Assembly (NCBI GenBank): GCA_964564675.1
Contig: CAZMBI010000001.1
Location: 150,938-214,937 of the forward strand
Source: CAZMBI01 sp964564675
GTDB lineage: Bacteria; Pseudomonadota; Alphaproteobacteria; Rickettsiales; UBA3002
Direction: 5' to 3'
Length of the DNA stretch: 64,000 nucleotides
A program made the position numbers and the translations under genes. Below, piece after piece: positions 8,758-15,824 of the stretch; within the stretch, counting starts at the first letter, position 1; each line of letters starts with the position of its first letter. Under the pieces are notes generated by a model. That model saw only the letters and a program-made list of their open reading frames with translations, was not told the origin of the DNA and did not search any database.

Positions 8758-9624
8758 TCACGATATATATGTATCCAGCCACGGCGCATCAGCGCTGGCC
8801 TGCAACGCCTCGTCCAGCCCAATCGGCAGCCCCGGCAATTCATATTGCGTATCGCCGGCATTGCCAAACATCTGCCCGCTCAGCGGCAATTCGTGGCTCA
8901 GCCCGTAATGCACGCCTACCAGAATCGCCCACACACTGGTGAAGGGATCGGCATTGGCGCCGCACACCCGGTGTTCGATGCGGCGGGTCAACACCACGCT
9001 TTCCGGCAGGCGCAGGGCAACGGAGCGGTTATTGCCGCCCCAGCTGAGCGTGGTGGGCACATGGTCCTGCCCCGAGCGCAGCCGGGCATAGGCGTTTTCA
9101 TTCGGCGCAAAATAAGGCATCAGCGCCGGCATGGTTGCCAGCAGTCCGGCCAGCACCCGCGCCAGGGGCGGGCTTAGCTCGTCGGCGCGCTTCATAAACA
9201 CGCGCTGGCCCTGCGCGTTTTCCATGTGTAAATGCCAATGCAGCGCGCTGGCGGGCTGATCGTTAAAGGGAAACGCCGAGAAATCCGCGCGGATTGCATG
9301 CACTGACGCCAGTTCTTCAATAATCCGCTTAATGCGCGCAACCGCCTCGGCCGCATCGGCGGCATCAGTTGGCTGCATACGGCATTCGAACTGGCCGGGG
9401 CCGCGCTCACGCGCGATATTCTTCAGCGGCACCGCCTGACTGGCCGCTTCATCGGTGACGGCCTGCCAGAAGGCCTCCTCTTCACACGAGCCGATGAGAT
9501 AACATTCGATTTCGCCGCAAAGGCGAACGCTCAGCCCGCTTTCCGCGTGGATACGGGATGCCAGTGCGGCGATGGCCGAGGCGTCAATGGGTCTAGGCGG
9601 CAACGACGGATTCAATCCATTCAA
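8758..9624 (-). CDS. Compact glutamine-synthetase-like protein (catalytic core only)
   Basis: A 288-residue protein with the catalytic-domain motifs of glutamine synthetase in order: GEIECYL (metal-binding Glu pair), ERGPGQFECRM, HWHLHM (His of the ATP/metal site), SWGGNNRSVALRLP (substrate Arg), and RIEHRVCGANADPF (Glu/Arg near the C-terminus). Family enzymes are about 450 residues with an N-terminal beta-grasp domain and a longer C-terminal part, and both are missing here. The active-site residues are retained, so it may be a ligase acting on another amine or acid rather than a pseudogene. Its start is uncertain: the first candidate is a TTG at 9624 inside trxA, with no ATG before the conserved region. 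It is probably translated by coupling to trxA. Confidence 0.75.
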   Translation of the reverse strand: MNGLNPSLPPRPIDASAIAALASRIHAESGLSVRLCGEIECYLIGSCEEEAFWQAVTDEAASQAVPLKNIARERGPGQFECRMQPTDAADAAEAVARIKRIIEELASVHAIRADFSAFPFNDQPASALHWHLHMENAQGQRVFMKRADELSPPLARVLAGLLATMPALMPYFAPNENAYARLRSGQDHVPTTLSWGGNNRSVALRLPESVVLTRRIEHRVCGANADPFTSVWAILVGVHYGLSHELPLSGQMFGNAGDTQYELPGLPIGLDEALQASADAPWLDTYIS

Positions 9625-9919
9625 CCAGCTTACTCTTGGGCAGCGAGCCGACTTTGGTTGCCACCGGTTCGCCGTCCTTGAATAATATCAGGGTCGGAAT
9701 CCCGCGTACGCCATATTTCTGCGGCGTATCCGGATTTTCGTCGATATTGACCTTGGCAATGGTGAGCTTATCGCCCATTTCACCGGCGATTTCATCAAGC
9801 ACCGGGGAAATCTGTTTGCACGGCCCGCACCACTCGGCCCAGAAATCCACTAGAACGGGGACCTGCGCTTTCAATACGGTACTTTCAAAATCGTTGTCAT
9901 TGACTTGTTTGCTGGTCAT
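9593..9919 (-). CDS. trxA: Thioredoxin
   Basis: A 108-residue thioredoxin with the active site WCGPCK, a following cis-Pro loop GIPTLILF, and the usual FWAEWCGPCK strand-helix context. It reduces disulfides in cytoplasmic proteins using thioredoxin reductase. The ATG at 9919 has GAGG six bases upstream and is preferred over an ATG at 9931. It follows addA by about 60 bp, as in many alphaproteobacteria where the order is addB-addA-trxA. Its 3' end overlaps the start region of the glutamine-synthetase-like gene. Confidence 0.95.
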   Translation of the reverse strand: MTSKQVNDNDFESTVLKAQVPVLVDFWAEWCGPCKQISPVLDEIAGEMGDKLTIAKVNIDENPDTPQKYGVRGIPTLILFKDGEPVATKVGSLPKSKLVEWIESVVAA

Positions 9920-9980
9920 GCATCGCCTCATTTGTTGCGGTTATCGTTATGCAAACACATAAGCGCCGCACCATCCTGAG

Positions 9981-12659
9981 TCAAGCCGGTTGACGCGCGC
10001 CGGGGGAAACGCTGTGTATCGATGACTCATCCAGCATCGCGCGGGCGCGTTCGATCAGGGCATACCAGCAGTCTGCCGGCAACTGCCTGGCGGTTTGCAT
10101 CCCGGTGATATACAGCTCGTCCTCGGCACGTGTGAGCGCCACATATAACTGGCGCATCGACTCCGCCCGTTCCGCTTCTTTTTCCTGCGCTTCCAGCTGC
10201 CTGACCGGCTCCGGCCTGGCGACGCCGGAAGGCTTTGCATAACAGGCGAGGCCATAATCATTTTCCTGCCAAAGCAGCTGCGGAGAACCGGATACGCTTG
10301 AGGTGGTATCGGGCAGAATGACAATCGGCGCCTGCAGCCCCTTCGCCCCGTGCACCGTCATCACGCGGACGGCGTCGCCGCCCGGCTCCGCTTCGCGCTT
10401 CATATCACCGGCTGCAGCACGCAACCACGGCAGAAAATATGCCAGATGCGGCTCATGCGTGGACTCAAACAACAACGCCTGCTGCAACAATTCATCGCAG
10501 CATTCATCGGCTTCCTCGCCAAAGCGGCGCTTGAAGGCGCGCCGCATGCCCTCGCCTTCCAGCCGGTTGACCAGCCATTCAAACGGCGGCAGGCTGAGCG
10601 CCTGCGACCGGATATGCGCCAGATCGTCGCGCTCGGCGGCCGGCAGCACCTCCCACAGCGAGGACTCACCGCGTGCGTGCGCCAGCTCAAACAAACGCTG
10701 CTCATCCCAGTTAAACCACGGGCTTTTCAATACGCCCGCCAGTGTCAGATCGTCATAGGGCGACAGGCACCAGGAAGCCAGCGCCAGCACATCCTGGGTG
10801 ATCATATGCTCGTTCAGCCGGATACGATCGACGCCGGCCACCGCTACGCCGTGACGGCGCAAGGCCTGCAGCAGGGGATGCATCAGCTGGCCGCGCCGGC
10901 GCAGCAAAATGAATACATCGCCGGGGCGCACAGGCCGGTTTCTGGCCTGTAATAGCCGCTCATCATCCAGCCACCCGCGGATGCCAGCAGCAATCTGTTC
11001 GGCCAGCACCGCCGGGCCGGTCAAACGTTCATCCAACGGTGCATCCAGCTCCCACGGCGCTTTCACTTTGTTTTCCGGCGCCTGAATCAGCGGCCACAAT
11101 TCGACCATTCCGGGCGCACCCACCCGATGAACCCGATGCGCCGGGCATGCTTCACCCAGCCCTGCCCGAACCTCCGGCAAGGCGCAAACCGCATCCACCA
11201 GCGCCAGCACGTCCGGGGTGGAACGAAAGGAGGTTTCCAGCGTGAGTTCCCGCCAGGATTGCCCGCTGTGCGTGAACCAATCGGCGTAGTGCCGGCGCCG
11301 TTCGACAAATCCGCGCATATCGGCGCCCTGAAAACGATAAATCGACTGTTTGGCATCGCCGACGACGAACAGGGTGCGGGCGCAGTCGGCATCATTGAAC
11401 AATTCTTCAACTAAAAGCCGCGTCAGCTGCCATTGCGGCGGCGAGGTATCCTGCGCCTCATCAATCAGCACATGACGGATGGACTGGTCAAGCCGGGCGA
11501 GCACCCATTCGCACATGCCCGGGCGGCTGAGCAGCTGCACCGCATAAAACTGTAAATCATCATAATCCAGCAGGCTGCGCTGGCGTTTTTCTTCCTGATA
11601 AATATCCACCAGCGCCTGCGCCATAGTCACCAGCGCTACAGAAAAGCGCGCGGTTTTCACGGCGTTCAAGCGCTCCGCCGTGGCGACGATATCCTGCTGA
11701 CGCCGGAGCAATACATCAGCTGCTGTCGGATGCGCCCCGGCGAAGGATTTTGTGCGGACTGTATGGTCTTTTTTGGGCGTGCCATCGGTTGTTAAATAGG
11801 CTTTGGCATAGGCCCGGAAATCCGCCTCGCTTTGCGCCGAGGCCAGCCATGTCGCGATGCATTCGGCGACGGCCCGGTCCTGCTTGCCGCTGCGGCGCAG
11901 CTGCTCCACGGCGGCGCGCAACGCGGCATCTGATTCGGCCTCCCGCGCGATATACGCATTCAGAATGCCGGCCTCATCCGCTTCAAACGAAAGATTTAGC
12001 CCACCGTAAATCGCACGTTTCAAATTGCCGGCACCATCTGGTGCGAGCAATAAGGTCTGAAAAAGGTGATGCGCCTCAATCACCGCCTGCAGCAGCTCGC
12101 TGAAGGTACTGTCCGCCGCGTGGCGGGCGATGCGTTCCAGCGCTGCGACCAGATCCGGCATCTGCTCCGGATTGAGCGCCTGCTCTAACAGGCGCCGCCG
12201 GCTTTCCTCCAGCAATTCGCGCCGCTGACGGTCCTCGGCGATGGCAAACCCCGGCGCCACCCCGGCCTCGGCGGGAAAACGGCTCAAAAGCGACTGGCAA
12301 AAGCCGTGGATGGTCTGGATGTTCAGCCCCTGCCCGTCCTCCAGCAGACGACATAACAACGTGCGCGCCCCTTCCAGCTGCGCCTGCTCCGGGGGATGGC
12401 CCAGCAGCTGGCTCAGCGCGCTGTGAAGTTCTGCCGCCTCCATGCGCACCCAGCCGGATAATTGCTGACGTATGCGTTGCTGCATCTCGGTGGCCGCGGC
12501 ACGCGTATAGGTGATGCACAAAATACCGCCGGGCTCCACGCCTTCGAGCAGCAGCCGCAGCACGCGGTCAACCAGCGCTCTGGTTTTACCGCTGCCGGCA
12601 TGCGCCGACAACCACACCGAATGGGCCGTCTCGGCGGCTTCCTGATGCACCGTCTTCAT
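9981..12659 (-). CDS. addA: AddA-type UvrD helicase without C-terminal nuclease domain
   Basis: A superfamily 1 helicase similar to the alphaproteobacterial AddA subunit, which with AddB processes double-strand breaks for RecA. Motifs appear in order: Walker A AHAGSGKT (about residue 19), CITYTRAAATEM, LIDEAQDTSPPQW (Walker B), VGDAKQSIYRFQGAD, VMTVHGAKGLQAPIVILPD, and YVALTRAEDELYITG. At 892 residues it is some 250-300 residues shorter than the usual protein. It ends about 45 residues after the last helicase motif, so the RecB-family nuclease domain is absent. No frameshift or leftover nuclease sequence is visible before trxA. addB is not upstream, where a divergent DUF1465 gene lies instead. 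Gene symbol given for family and position; function as a nuclease is doubtful. Confidence 0.85.
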   Translation of the reverse strand: MKTVHQEAAETAHSVWLSAHAGSGKTRALVDRVLRLLLEGVEPGGILCITYTRAAATEMQQRIRQQLSGWVRMEAAELHSALSQLLGHPPEQAQLEGARTLLCRLLEDGQGLNIQTIHGFCQSLLSRFPAEAGVAPGFAIAEDRQRRELLEESRRRLLEQALNPEQMPDLVAALERIARHAADSTFSELLQAVIEAHHLFQTLLLAPDGAGNLKRAIYGGLNLSFEADEAGILNAYIAREAESDAALRAAVEQLRRSGKQDRAVAECIATWLASAQSEADFRAYAKAYLTTDGTPKKDHTVRTKSFAGAHPTAADVLLRRQQDIVATAERLNAVKTARFSVALVTMAQALVDIYQEEKRQRSLLDYDDLQFYAVQLLSRPGMCEWVLARLDQSIRHVLIDEAQDTSPPQWQLTRLLVEELFNDADCARTLFVVGDAKQSIYRFQGADMRGFVERRRHYADWFTHSGQSWRELTLETSFRSTPDVLALVDAVCALPEVRAGLGEACPAHRVHRVGAPGMVELWPLIQAPENKVKAPWELDAPLDERLTGPAVLAEQIAAGIRGWLDDERLLQARNRPVRPGDVFILLRRRGQLMHPLLQALRRHGVAVAGVDRIRLNEHMITQDVLALASWCLSPYDDLTLAGVLKSPWFNWDEQRLFELAHARGESSLWEVLPAAERDDLAHIRSQALSLPPFEWLVNRLEGEGMRRAFKRRFGEEADECCDELLQQALLFESTHEPHLAYFLPWLRAAAGDMKREAEPGGDAVRVMTVHGAKGLQAPIVILPDTTSSVSGSPQLLWQENDYGLACYAKPSGVARPEPVRQLEAQEKEAERAESMRQLYVALTRAEDELYITGMQTARQLPADCWYALIERARAMLDESSIHSVSPGARQPA

Positions 12660-12703
12660 AGCGCCCCATCATCCATAAAATACGCCTCAAATGCCATGGA
12701 AAC

Positions 12704-12718
12704 TTAAAATAAGCTTAA
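12704..12718. promoter_or_regulatory. CtrA-type box (TTAA-N7-TTAA)
   Basis: TTAA at 12704-12707 and TTAA at 12715-12718 with exactly 7 bp between them. It lies in the 81-bp gap between divergent addA and the DUF1465 gene, 23 bp before the latter's ATG. This is the consensus of the alphaproteobacterial cell-cycle regulator CtrA. Inferred from sequence only. Confidence 0.5.
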
Positions 12719-12740
12719 ATTCTATATGTTAGCTTAGCAT

Positions 12741-13190
12741 ATGATGGTTTATGACATGACGCATGCCAGCGTAATGAAACAGGTTGAAACTGATTCCAAC
12801 CTGTTGTTCATGCCAGGTCTTTTTCATGAGACGATGCAGCTAGTATCTGATTCATATGAATATTTCCAACTGCAGGAATCCCTTGGCGAAGCCGACATGC
12901 CGCCCCATCTGCGCACGCTGCTGGCCAATGAAATGTCGCGTATCACCATGCGGCTGACCAGCGTGATGGCTTGGCTGATGGCACGCAAGGCGGTGTCTTC
13001 CGGCCAGTTAAGCGATGACGAGGCCTGCGCCGAATACCGTATCGACGGCGCCGAGCTGTGCCTGGAATATCATGACGAATACGCCCATATGCTGCCCGAT
13101 TACCTCAACGCACTGCTTGATACCAGCTATCACCTCTACCGGCGCGTCTGGCGGCTCGACCACCAGCTTTACGGCGCTCGCAATATCTGA
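12741..13190 (+). CDS. DUF1465 family protein
   Basis: A 149-residue cytoplasmic, all-helical protein matching DUF1465, a family confined largely to alphaproteobacteria. Conserved-looking parts are the ETMQLVSDSYEYFQLQE region and the helix MSRITMRLTSVMAWLMARKAVSSGQLSDDEA at about residues 71-102. The function is not established. ATGs at 12741, 12744 and 12756 are possible starts, and none has a strong ribosome-binding site. A CtrA-type box sits immediately upstream. Confidence 0.8.
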   Translation: MMVYDMTHASVMKQVETDSNLLFMPGLFHETMQLVSDSYEYFQLQESLGEADMPPHLRTLLANEMSRITMRLTSVMAWLMARKAVSSGQLSDDEACAEYRIDGAELCLEYHDEYAHMLPDYLNALLDTSYHLYRRVWRLDHQLYGARNI

Positions 13191-13301
13191 TATCAAATGA
13201 CTTTTTTCTTATTAGGTCAAACTGTTAATAGACTTGTTCACAGATTGATCCCACCACCACACACTAACCCGACGCATTGACCGCATGGCGTGGCCTCTTT
13301 A

Positions 13302-13335
13302 TCGTCATAATCCTGTCATCACCTTGGCCTATACT
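13302..13335 (+). promoter_or_regulatory. PhoB-type promoter of the M48 peptidase gene
   Basis: Two 11-bp direct repeats, TCGTCATAATC (13302-13312) and CTGTCATCACC (13313-13323), match the Pho box pattern of TGTCA-like heptamers on one helix face. A 6-bp spacer is followed by a -10 box TATACT (13330-13335). Transcription would start near 13342, 19 bp before the ATG. The same box-to--10 geometry is seen at 14775-14819 and 61283-61316. Confidence 0.65.
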
Positions 13336-13360
13336 AAACAGGTTGGAAAAGGTTTCGCAC

Positions 13361-14200
13361 ATGCCCGATACACGCATTTACATGAGCGGCCGGCCGGCCA
13401 TGCCGCCGTCGCCGCTGCACGCGCACACCTATGAGCAACAGCGTCAGGCCTCCCCCAGCGAGACCATGCAGGCGCTGGCGTGGAATCAGTTCGGCAGCTC
13501 GGATGTACGCCTGGCCAGCCCCGACAGGCTCGCCGACCGCGCCCTGATCGACCGCGTGGTCACGCTATGCCAGCGCAAAAATATCAACGATGTGCCGGAG
13601 ATTTACATCATCGGCAGCCATATCCCCAATGCCGCGAGCGTCAACGGCGAAGGGCTGATTCTGACCACCCGGCTGATGAATGAAATGTCACCCGAAGCGC
13701 TGGATGCCGTGATCGGCCACGAACTGTCGCACCACCGGCACTTCAACCGCGACGCCACGGCGATCACCGCGCTGGGGCTTAGCGGCAGTTGGCTGGCCGA
13801 ACGTGCCTGGCTAATGGCCACCACACGGCTGACGCGCGGCGGGCTGAACCCGAATCTGCTACGGTTTATGAACTCCAACGTGTTGATGACACCGGTGCAT
13901 TATCTGGGCGCCACGCTGCCGCTGGTGCCCTATCGCCATTTCATGGAATATGAAGCCGACCGCGAAGGCGCGCTTGCCACCCGGCCGCAACATATGAAAG
14001 AGGCGCTGGCGACGCTTAACAGTCTGGCCAAACAACCCGATTCCGAACGCGAGCGCTCGATTGGCAACCGCATTGTGCGCACACTGCTGTATCCCTTCTC
14101 CACCCATCCGCCGACCGATAAACGCCTGCGTGCGATCGAGCAGATTGAGCGCCGCTGTGAACGCCTGCAGGAAAAATCATCCGAGCCGGCGCGGGGCTGA
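13361..14200 (+). CDS. M48 family zinc metallopeptidase
   Basis: A 279-residue peptidase of the HtpX/Ste24/Oma1 (M48) family. The zinc site is visible: HELSH at residues 120-124 and the third ligand in EADREG about 90 residues later. The C-terminal THPPTDKRL motif is typical of the family. Unlike HtpX it has no strong N-terminal membrane helices, so it may be soluble or only peripherally attached to the membrane. The ATG at 13361 is chosen over 13277, because the extra 28 residues would overlap the predicted Pho-type promoter. Expression is probably induced by phosphate starvation if the PhoB-type promoter works. apaG follows after 62 bp. Confidence 0.88.
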   Translation: MPDTRIYMSGRPAMPPSPLHAHTYEQQRQASPSETMQALAWNQFGSSDVRLASPDRLADRALIDRVVTLCQRKNINDVPEIYIIGSHIPNAASVNGEGLILTTRLMNEMSPEALDAVIGHELSHHRHFNRDATAITALGLSGSWLAERAWLMATTRLTRGGLNPNLLRFMNSNVLMTPVHYLGATLPLVPYRHFMEYEADREGALATRPQHMKEALATLNSLAKQPDSERERSIGNRIVRTLLYPFSTHPPTDKRLRAIEQIERRCERLQEKSSEPARG

Positions 14201-14262
14201 CGGCTCCGCAGGCAGGACGATGGGCATTGACAAATACCGCCCCTTACACCCATATTAGAAAT

Positions 14263-14667
14263 ATGAGCGAAGAGTCCTATAGTAAAACCACCAATGATAT
14301 TAAAGTGTCTGTTATTCCCACGTATCTGGCGGATCAGTCCGAGCCCTCGGATGATGTGTATGTCTGGGCCTATACCGTGCAGGTGGAAAATCTCAGCGAC
14401 CATAAAGTGAAACTGCTAAACCGGCACTGGAAAATCAGCGACGCCATGGGGCAGTTGCAGGAAGTCCAGGGTGTGGGCGTGGTCGGCGAACAGCCCGAGC
14501 TAAACCCCGGCGAAGGCTTTCGCTATACCAGCGGCACCATGCTCAAAACCCCTTCGGGGCTGATGTTCGGCGCCTATGAAATGGAAGCCGATACCGGTGA
14601 GACCTTCCCGGTGGATATCCCCGGATTCTCGCTAGACAGCCCGTATCAGGTTAGCCGGCCAAATTAA
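14263..14667 (+). CDS. apaG: ApaG (DUF525) protein
   Basis: A 134-residue ApaG-domain protein with an immunoglobulin-like beta fold. Diagnostic segments are WAYTVQVENLSDHKVKLLNRHWKISDAMG, EVQGVGVVGEQPELNPGEGFRYTSGT and MFGAYEMEADTGETFPVDIPGFSLD. The biochemical role is unclear; apaG is often near apaH (diadenosine tetraphosphatase) in gammaproteobacteria. The ATG at 14263 fits family length. There is no ribosome-binding site before it, while TTGACA (14227-14232) and CATATT (14251-14256) spaced 18 bp would start transcription close to the ATG, so a leaderless message is possible. Confidence 0.92.
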   Translation: MSEESYSKTTNDIKVSVIPTYLADQSEPSDDVYVWAYTVQVENLSDHKVKLLNRHWKISDAMGQLQEVQGVGVVGEQPELNPGEGFRYTSGTMLKTPSGLMFGAYEMEADTGETFPVDIPGFSLDSPYQVSRPN

Positions 14668-14774
14668 GAGGCGGCGCATGCGTTGCGTATATTGCAACTA
14701 AATCCCTGTTTATCGGCCCGCTGTCACATTCTTTGTTCGTATTTACAGTCTCTTAATCAATTTTTTCTGACCCG

Positions 14775-14819
14775 TTGTCACGGTTTTGTCATGATTTTGT
14801 CACATTTCTAGTTTACAAT
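14775..14819 (+). promoter_or_regulatory. Triple Pho box promoter of the 14827 gene
   Basis: Three consecutive 11-bp direct repeats: TTGTCACGGTT (14775-14785), TTGTCATGATT (14786-14796), TTGTCACATTT (14797-14807). After a 6-bp spacer comes a -10 box TACAAT (14814-14819). This is the arrangement of PhoB-activated promoters, where tandem TGTCA repeats replace the -35 box. A further single half site CTGTCACATT is at 14721-14730. Predicted transcription start is about 14826, at the ATG itself, suggesting a leaderless message or a later start codon. Confidence 0.72.
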
Positions 14820-14826
14820 ATTAAGC

Positions 14827-15285
14827 ATGACGGATGGTTCTAATATAGCAAGAACTAACTCCATGTTGCTCGCCAATGCCGCGGCAGGAATGGGTGATGG
14901 TCATCGTCCTGCATGTGTCTTACCTGCCTTGCAGCATAATTGGGTGGATAGACTCAATCCCGCCCATCAACCGGTTGCTAGAATAATGTTGTCACAAATT
15001 GTGCCGGGCGCAGGACAACTAAGGGGACCTACCACCAATCCTCAAGGAATTTTAGCAAAATGCGCTGATGCAATAGCGAAGCATATGGATGGGGAAATGA
15101 AAGATCTTGCCGATGGCGTAGGTGCAGGTGCAGGTGCAGGTGCAGGGGACAGTGGTTTGCAAAACGCTGTGATGAATGGCAACAGCATCCAATTCAGTGG
15201 AGATGTAAGTGTGGACACACCGGTTGCACCGCCGTCGACGAGCTTAAACGCTGCCGCTGCACGTAGTGGACAAATTGAAATTTAA
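14827..15285 (+). CDS. Unknown protein with Gly-Ala repeat, Pho-type promoter
   Basis: A 152-residue protein with no recognised domain, signal peptide or membrane helix. Residues 99-106 are a GAGAGAGA run encoded by four tandem GGTGCA hexamers (15121-15144), with the flanking Gly continuing the pattern. The C-terminal third is rich in small and hydroxyl residues. The gene is preceded directly by a triple Pho box. The first ATG has no ribosome-binding site; an ATG at 14863 is an alternative. The reading frame itself is the main evidence that it is a gene, together with the promoter. Confidence 0.55.
   Translation: MTDGSNIARTNSMLLANAAAGMGDGHRPACVLPALQHNWVDRLNPAHQPVARIMLSQIVPGAGQLRGPTTNPQGILAKCADAIAKHMDGEMKDLADGVGAGAGAGAGDSGLQNAVMNGNSIQFSGDVSVDTPVAPPSTSLNAAAARSGQIEI
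15121..15144 (+). repeat. Tandem hexanucleotide repeat (GGTGCA x4)
   Basis: Four exact copies of GGTGCA in frame in the 14827 gene, coding for Gly-Ala pairs. Because the unit is 6 bp, copy-number change would alter length without frameshift. Confidence 0.9.
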
Positions 15286-15296
15286 TCAATATTTAA
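15282..15296. promoter_or_regulatory. CtrA-type box (TTAA-N7-TTAA)
   Basis: TTAA at 15282-15285 and 15293-15296 with exactly 7 bp between. It overlaps the stop codon of the 14827 gene and is about 135 bp upstream of the small lipoprotein gene. Confidence 0.4.
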
Positions 15297-15326
15297 ACCT
15301 TATTACTACCAAAAAGTTATCCACAA

Positions 15327-15373
15327 GACCATTGCTCATTTTGCAAGGCTGCCTTGCAAAATGAGCAATGGTC
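15327..15373. repeat. Perfect 23-bp inverted repeat with 1-nt spacer
   Basis: The left arm 15327-15349 begins GACCATTGCTC and ends GCAAGGC. The right arm 15351-15373 is its exact reverse complement; one T separates them. As RNA this would make a nearly continuous 23-bp hairpin. There is no T tract on either side, so it is not a classical terminator. It lies between the 14827 gene and the small lipoprotein gene. Confidence 0.9.
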
Positions 15374-15429
15374 ATTCGCCGGATTTCCATACAGTATGAA
15401 TCTGTCATCAACTGGGGATGGAGGTTATG

Positions 15430-15627
15430 ATGGCAGTTCTCAAAGGGGGAGCGCATTGGCCGTTATGGTTGGCGGCCGGTGCTATGATGATGGCGTCGGC
15501 GTGTACGCCGGTGCAATCAATATCGTCCGCGTCCGGATCGCGTGTGGATTGGAACAATCTCAGCGTTAGTCCGCAAACCGCGGGTACGGCGAATATCAAA
15601 AGCCTGATACGGCCGGGTATTTATTAG
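15430..15627 (+). CDS. Small putative lipoprotein
   Basis: A 65-residue protein with a hydrophobic N-terminal segment (WPLWLAAGAMMMASAC) ending in a lipobox-like ASAC, so it is probably exported and lipidated at that Cys. The mature part, about 42 residues, is polar with no recognised domain. The ATG at 15430 is preferred because GGAGG lies five bases upstream; two earlier in-frame ATGs (15418, 15427) are too close to that site. A strong terminator follows immediately, marking it as the end of a transcription unit. Confidence 0.6.
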   Translation: MAVLKGGAHWPLWLAAGAMMMASACTPVQSISSASGSRVDWNNLSVSPQTAGTANIKSLIRPGIY

Positions 15628-15633
15628 GGATTT

Positions 15634-15666
15634 GGGGGCACCAGCGTTTTATGGCGCCCCCTTTTT
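15634..15666 (+). terminator. Rho-independent terminator
   Basis: GGGGGC (15634-15639) pairs with GCCCCC (15656-15661), followed by TTTTT (15662-15666), 7 bp after the lipoprotein stop codon. Confidence 0.8.
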
Positions 15667-15824
15667 GACTCTTGACGTTTGACTCTTGACTGTTCCGGGC
15701 GACCGCTTAGGCCGGAGCTGGCCGGTTTTGCCCCGGCAAATTCATTGCCCCCGGATCCCAAACCAGTTCGGGATGACATTCGGGGAAGGCTTTTCACGCT
15801 GAACCTGTTTCAGCATCTTCCGAA

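Noticed and set aside
15664..15690. Tandem copy of TTTGACTCTTGAC (15664-15676, 15678-15690)
   Set aside because: Only two copies just after a terminator; no sign that it is part of a larger repeat or a binding site.
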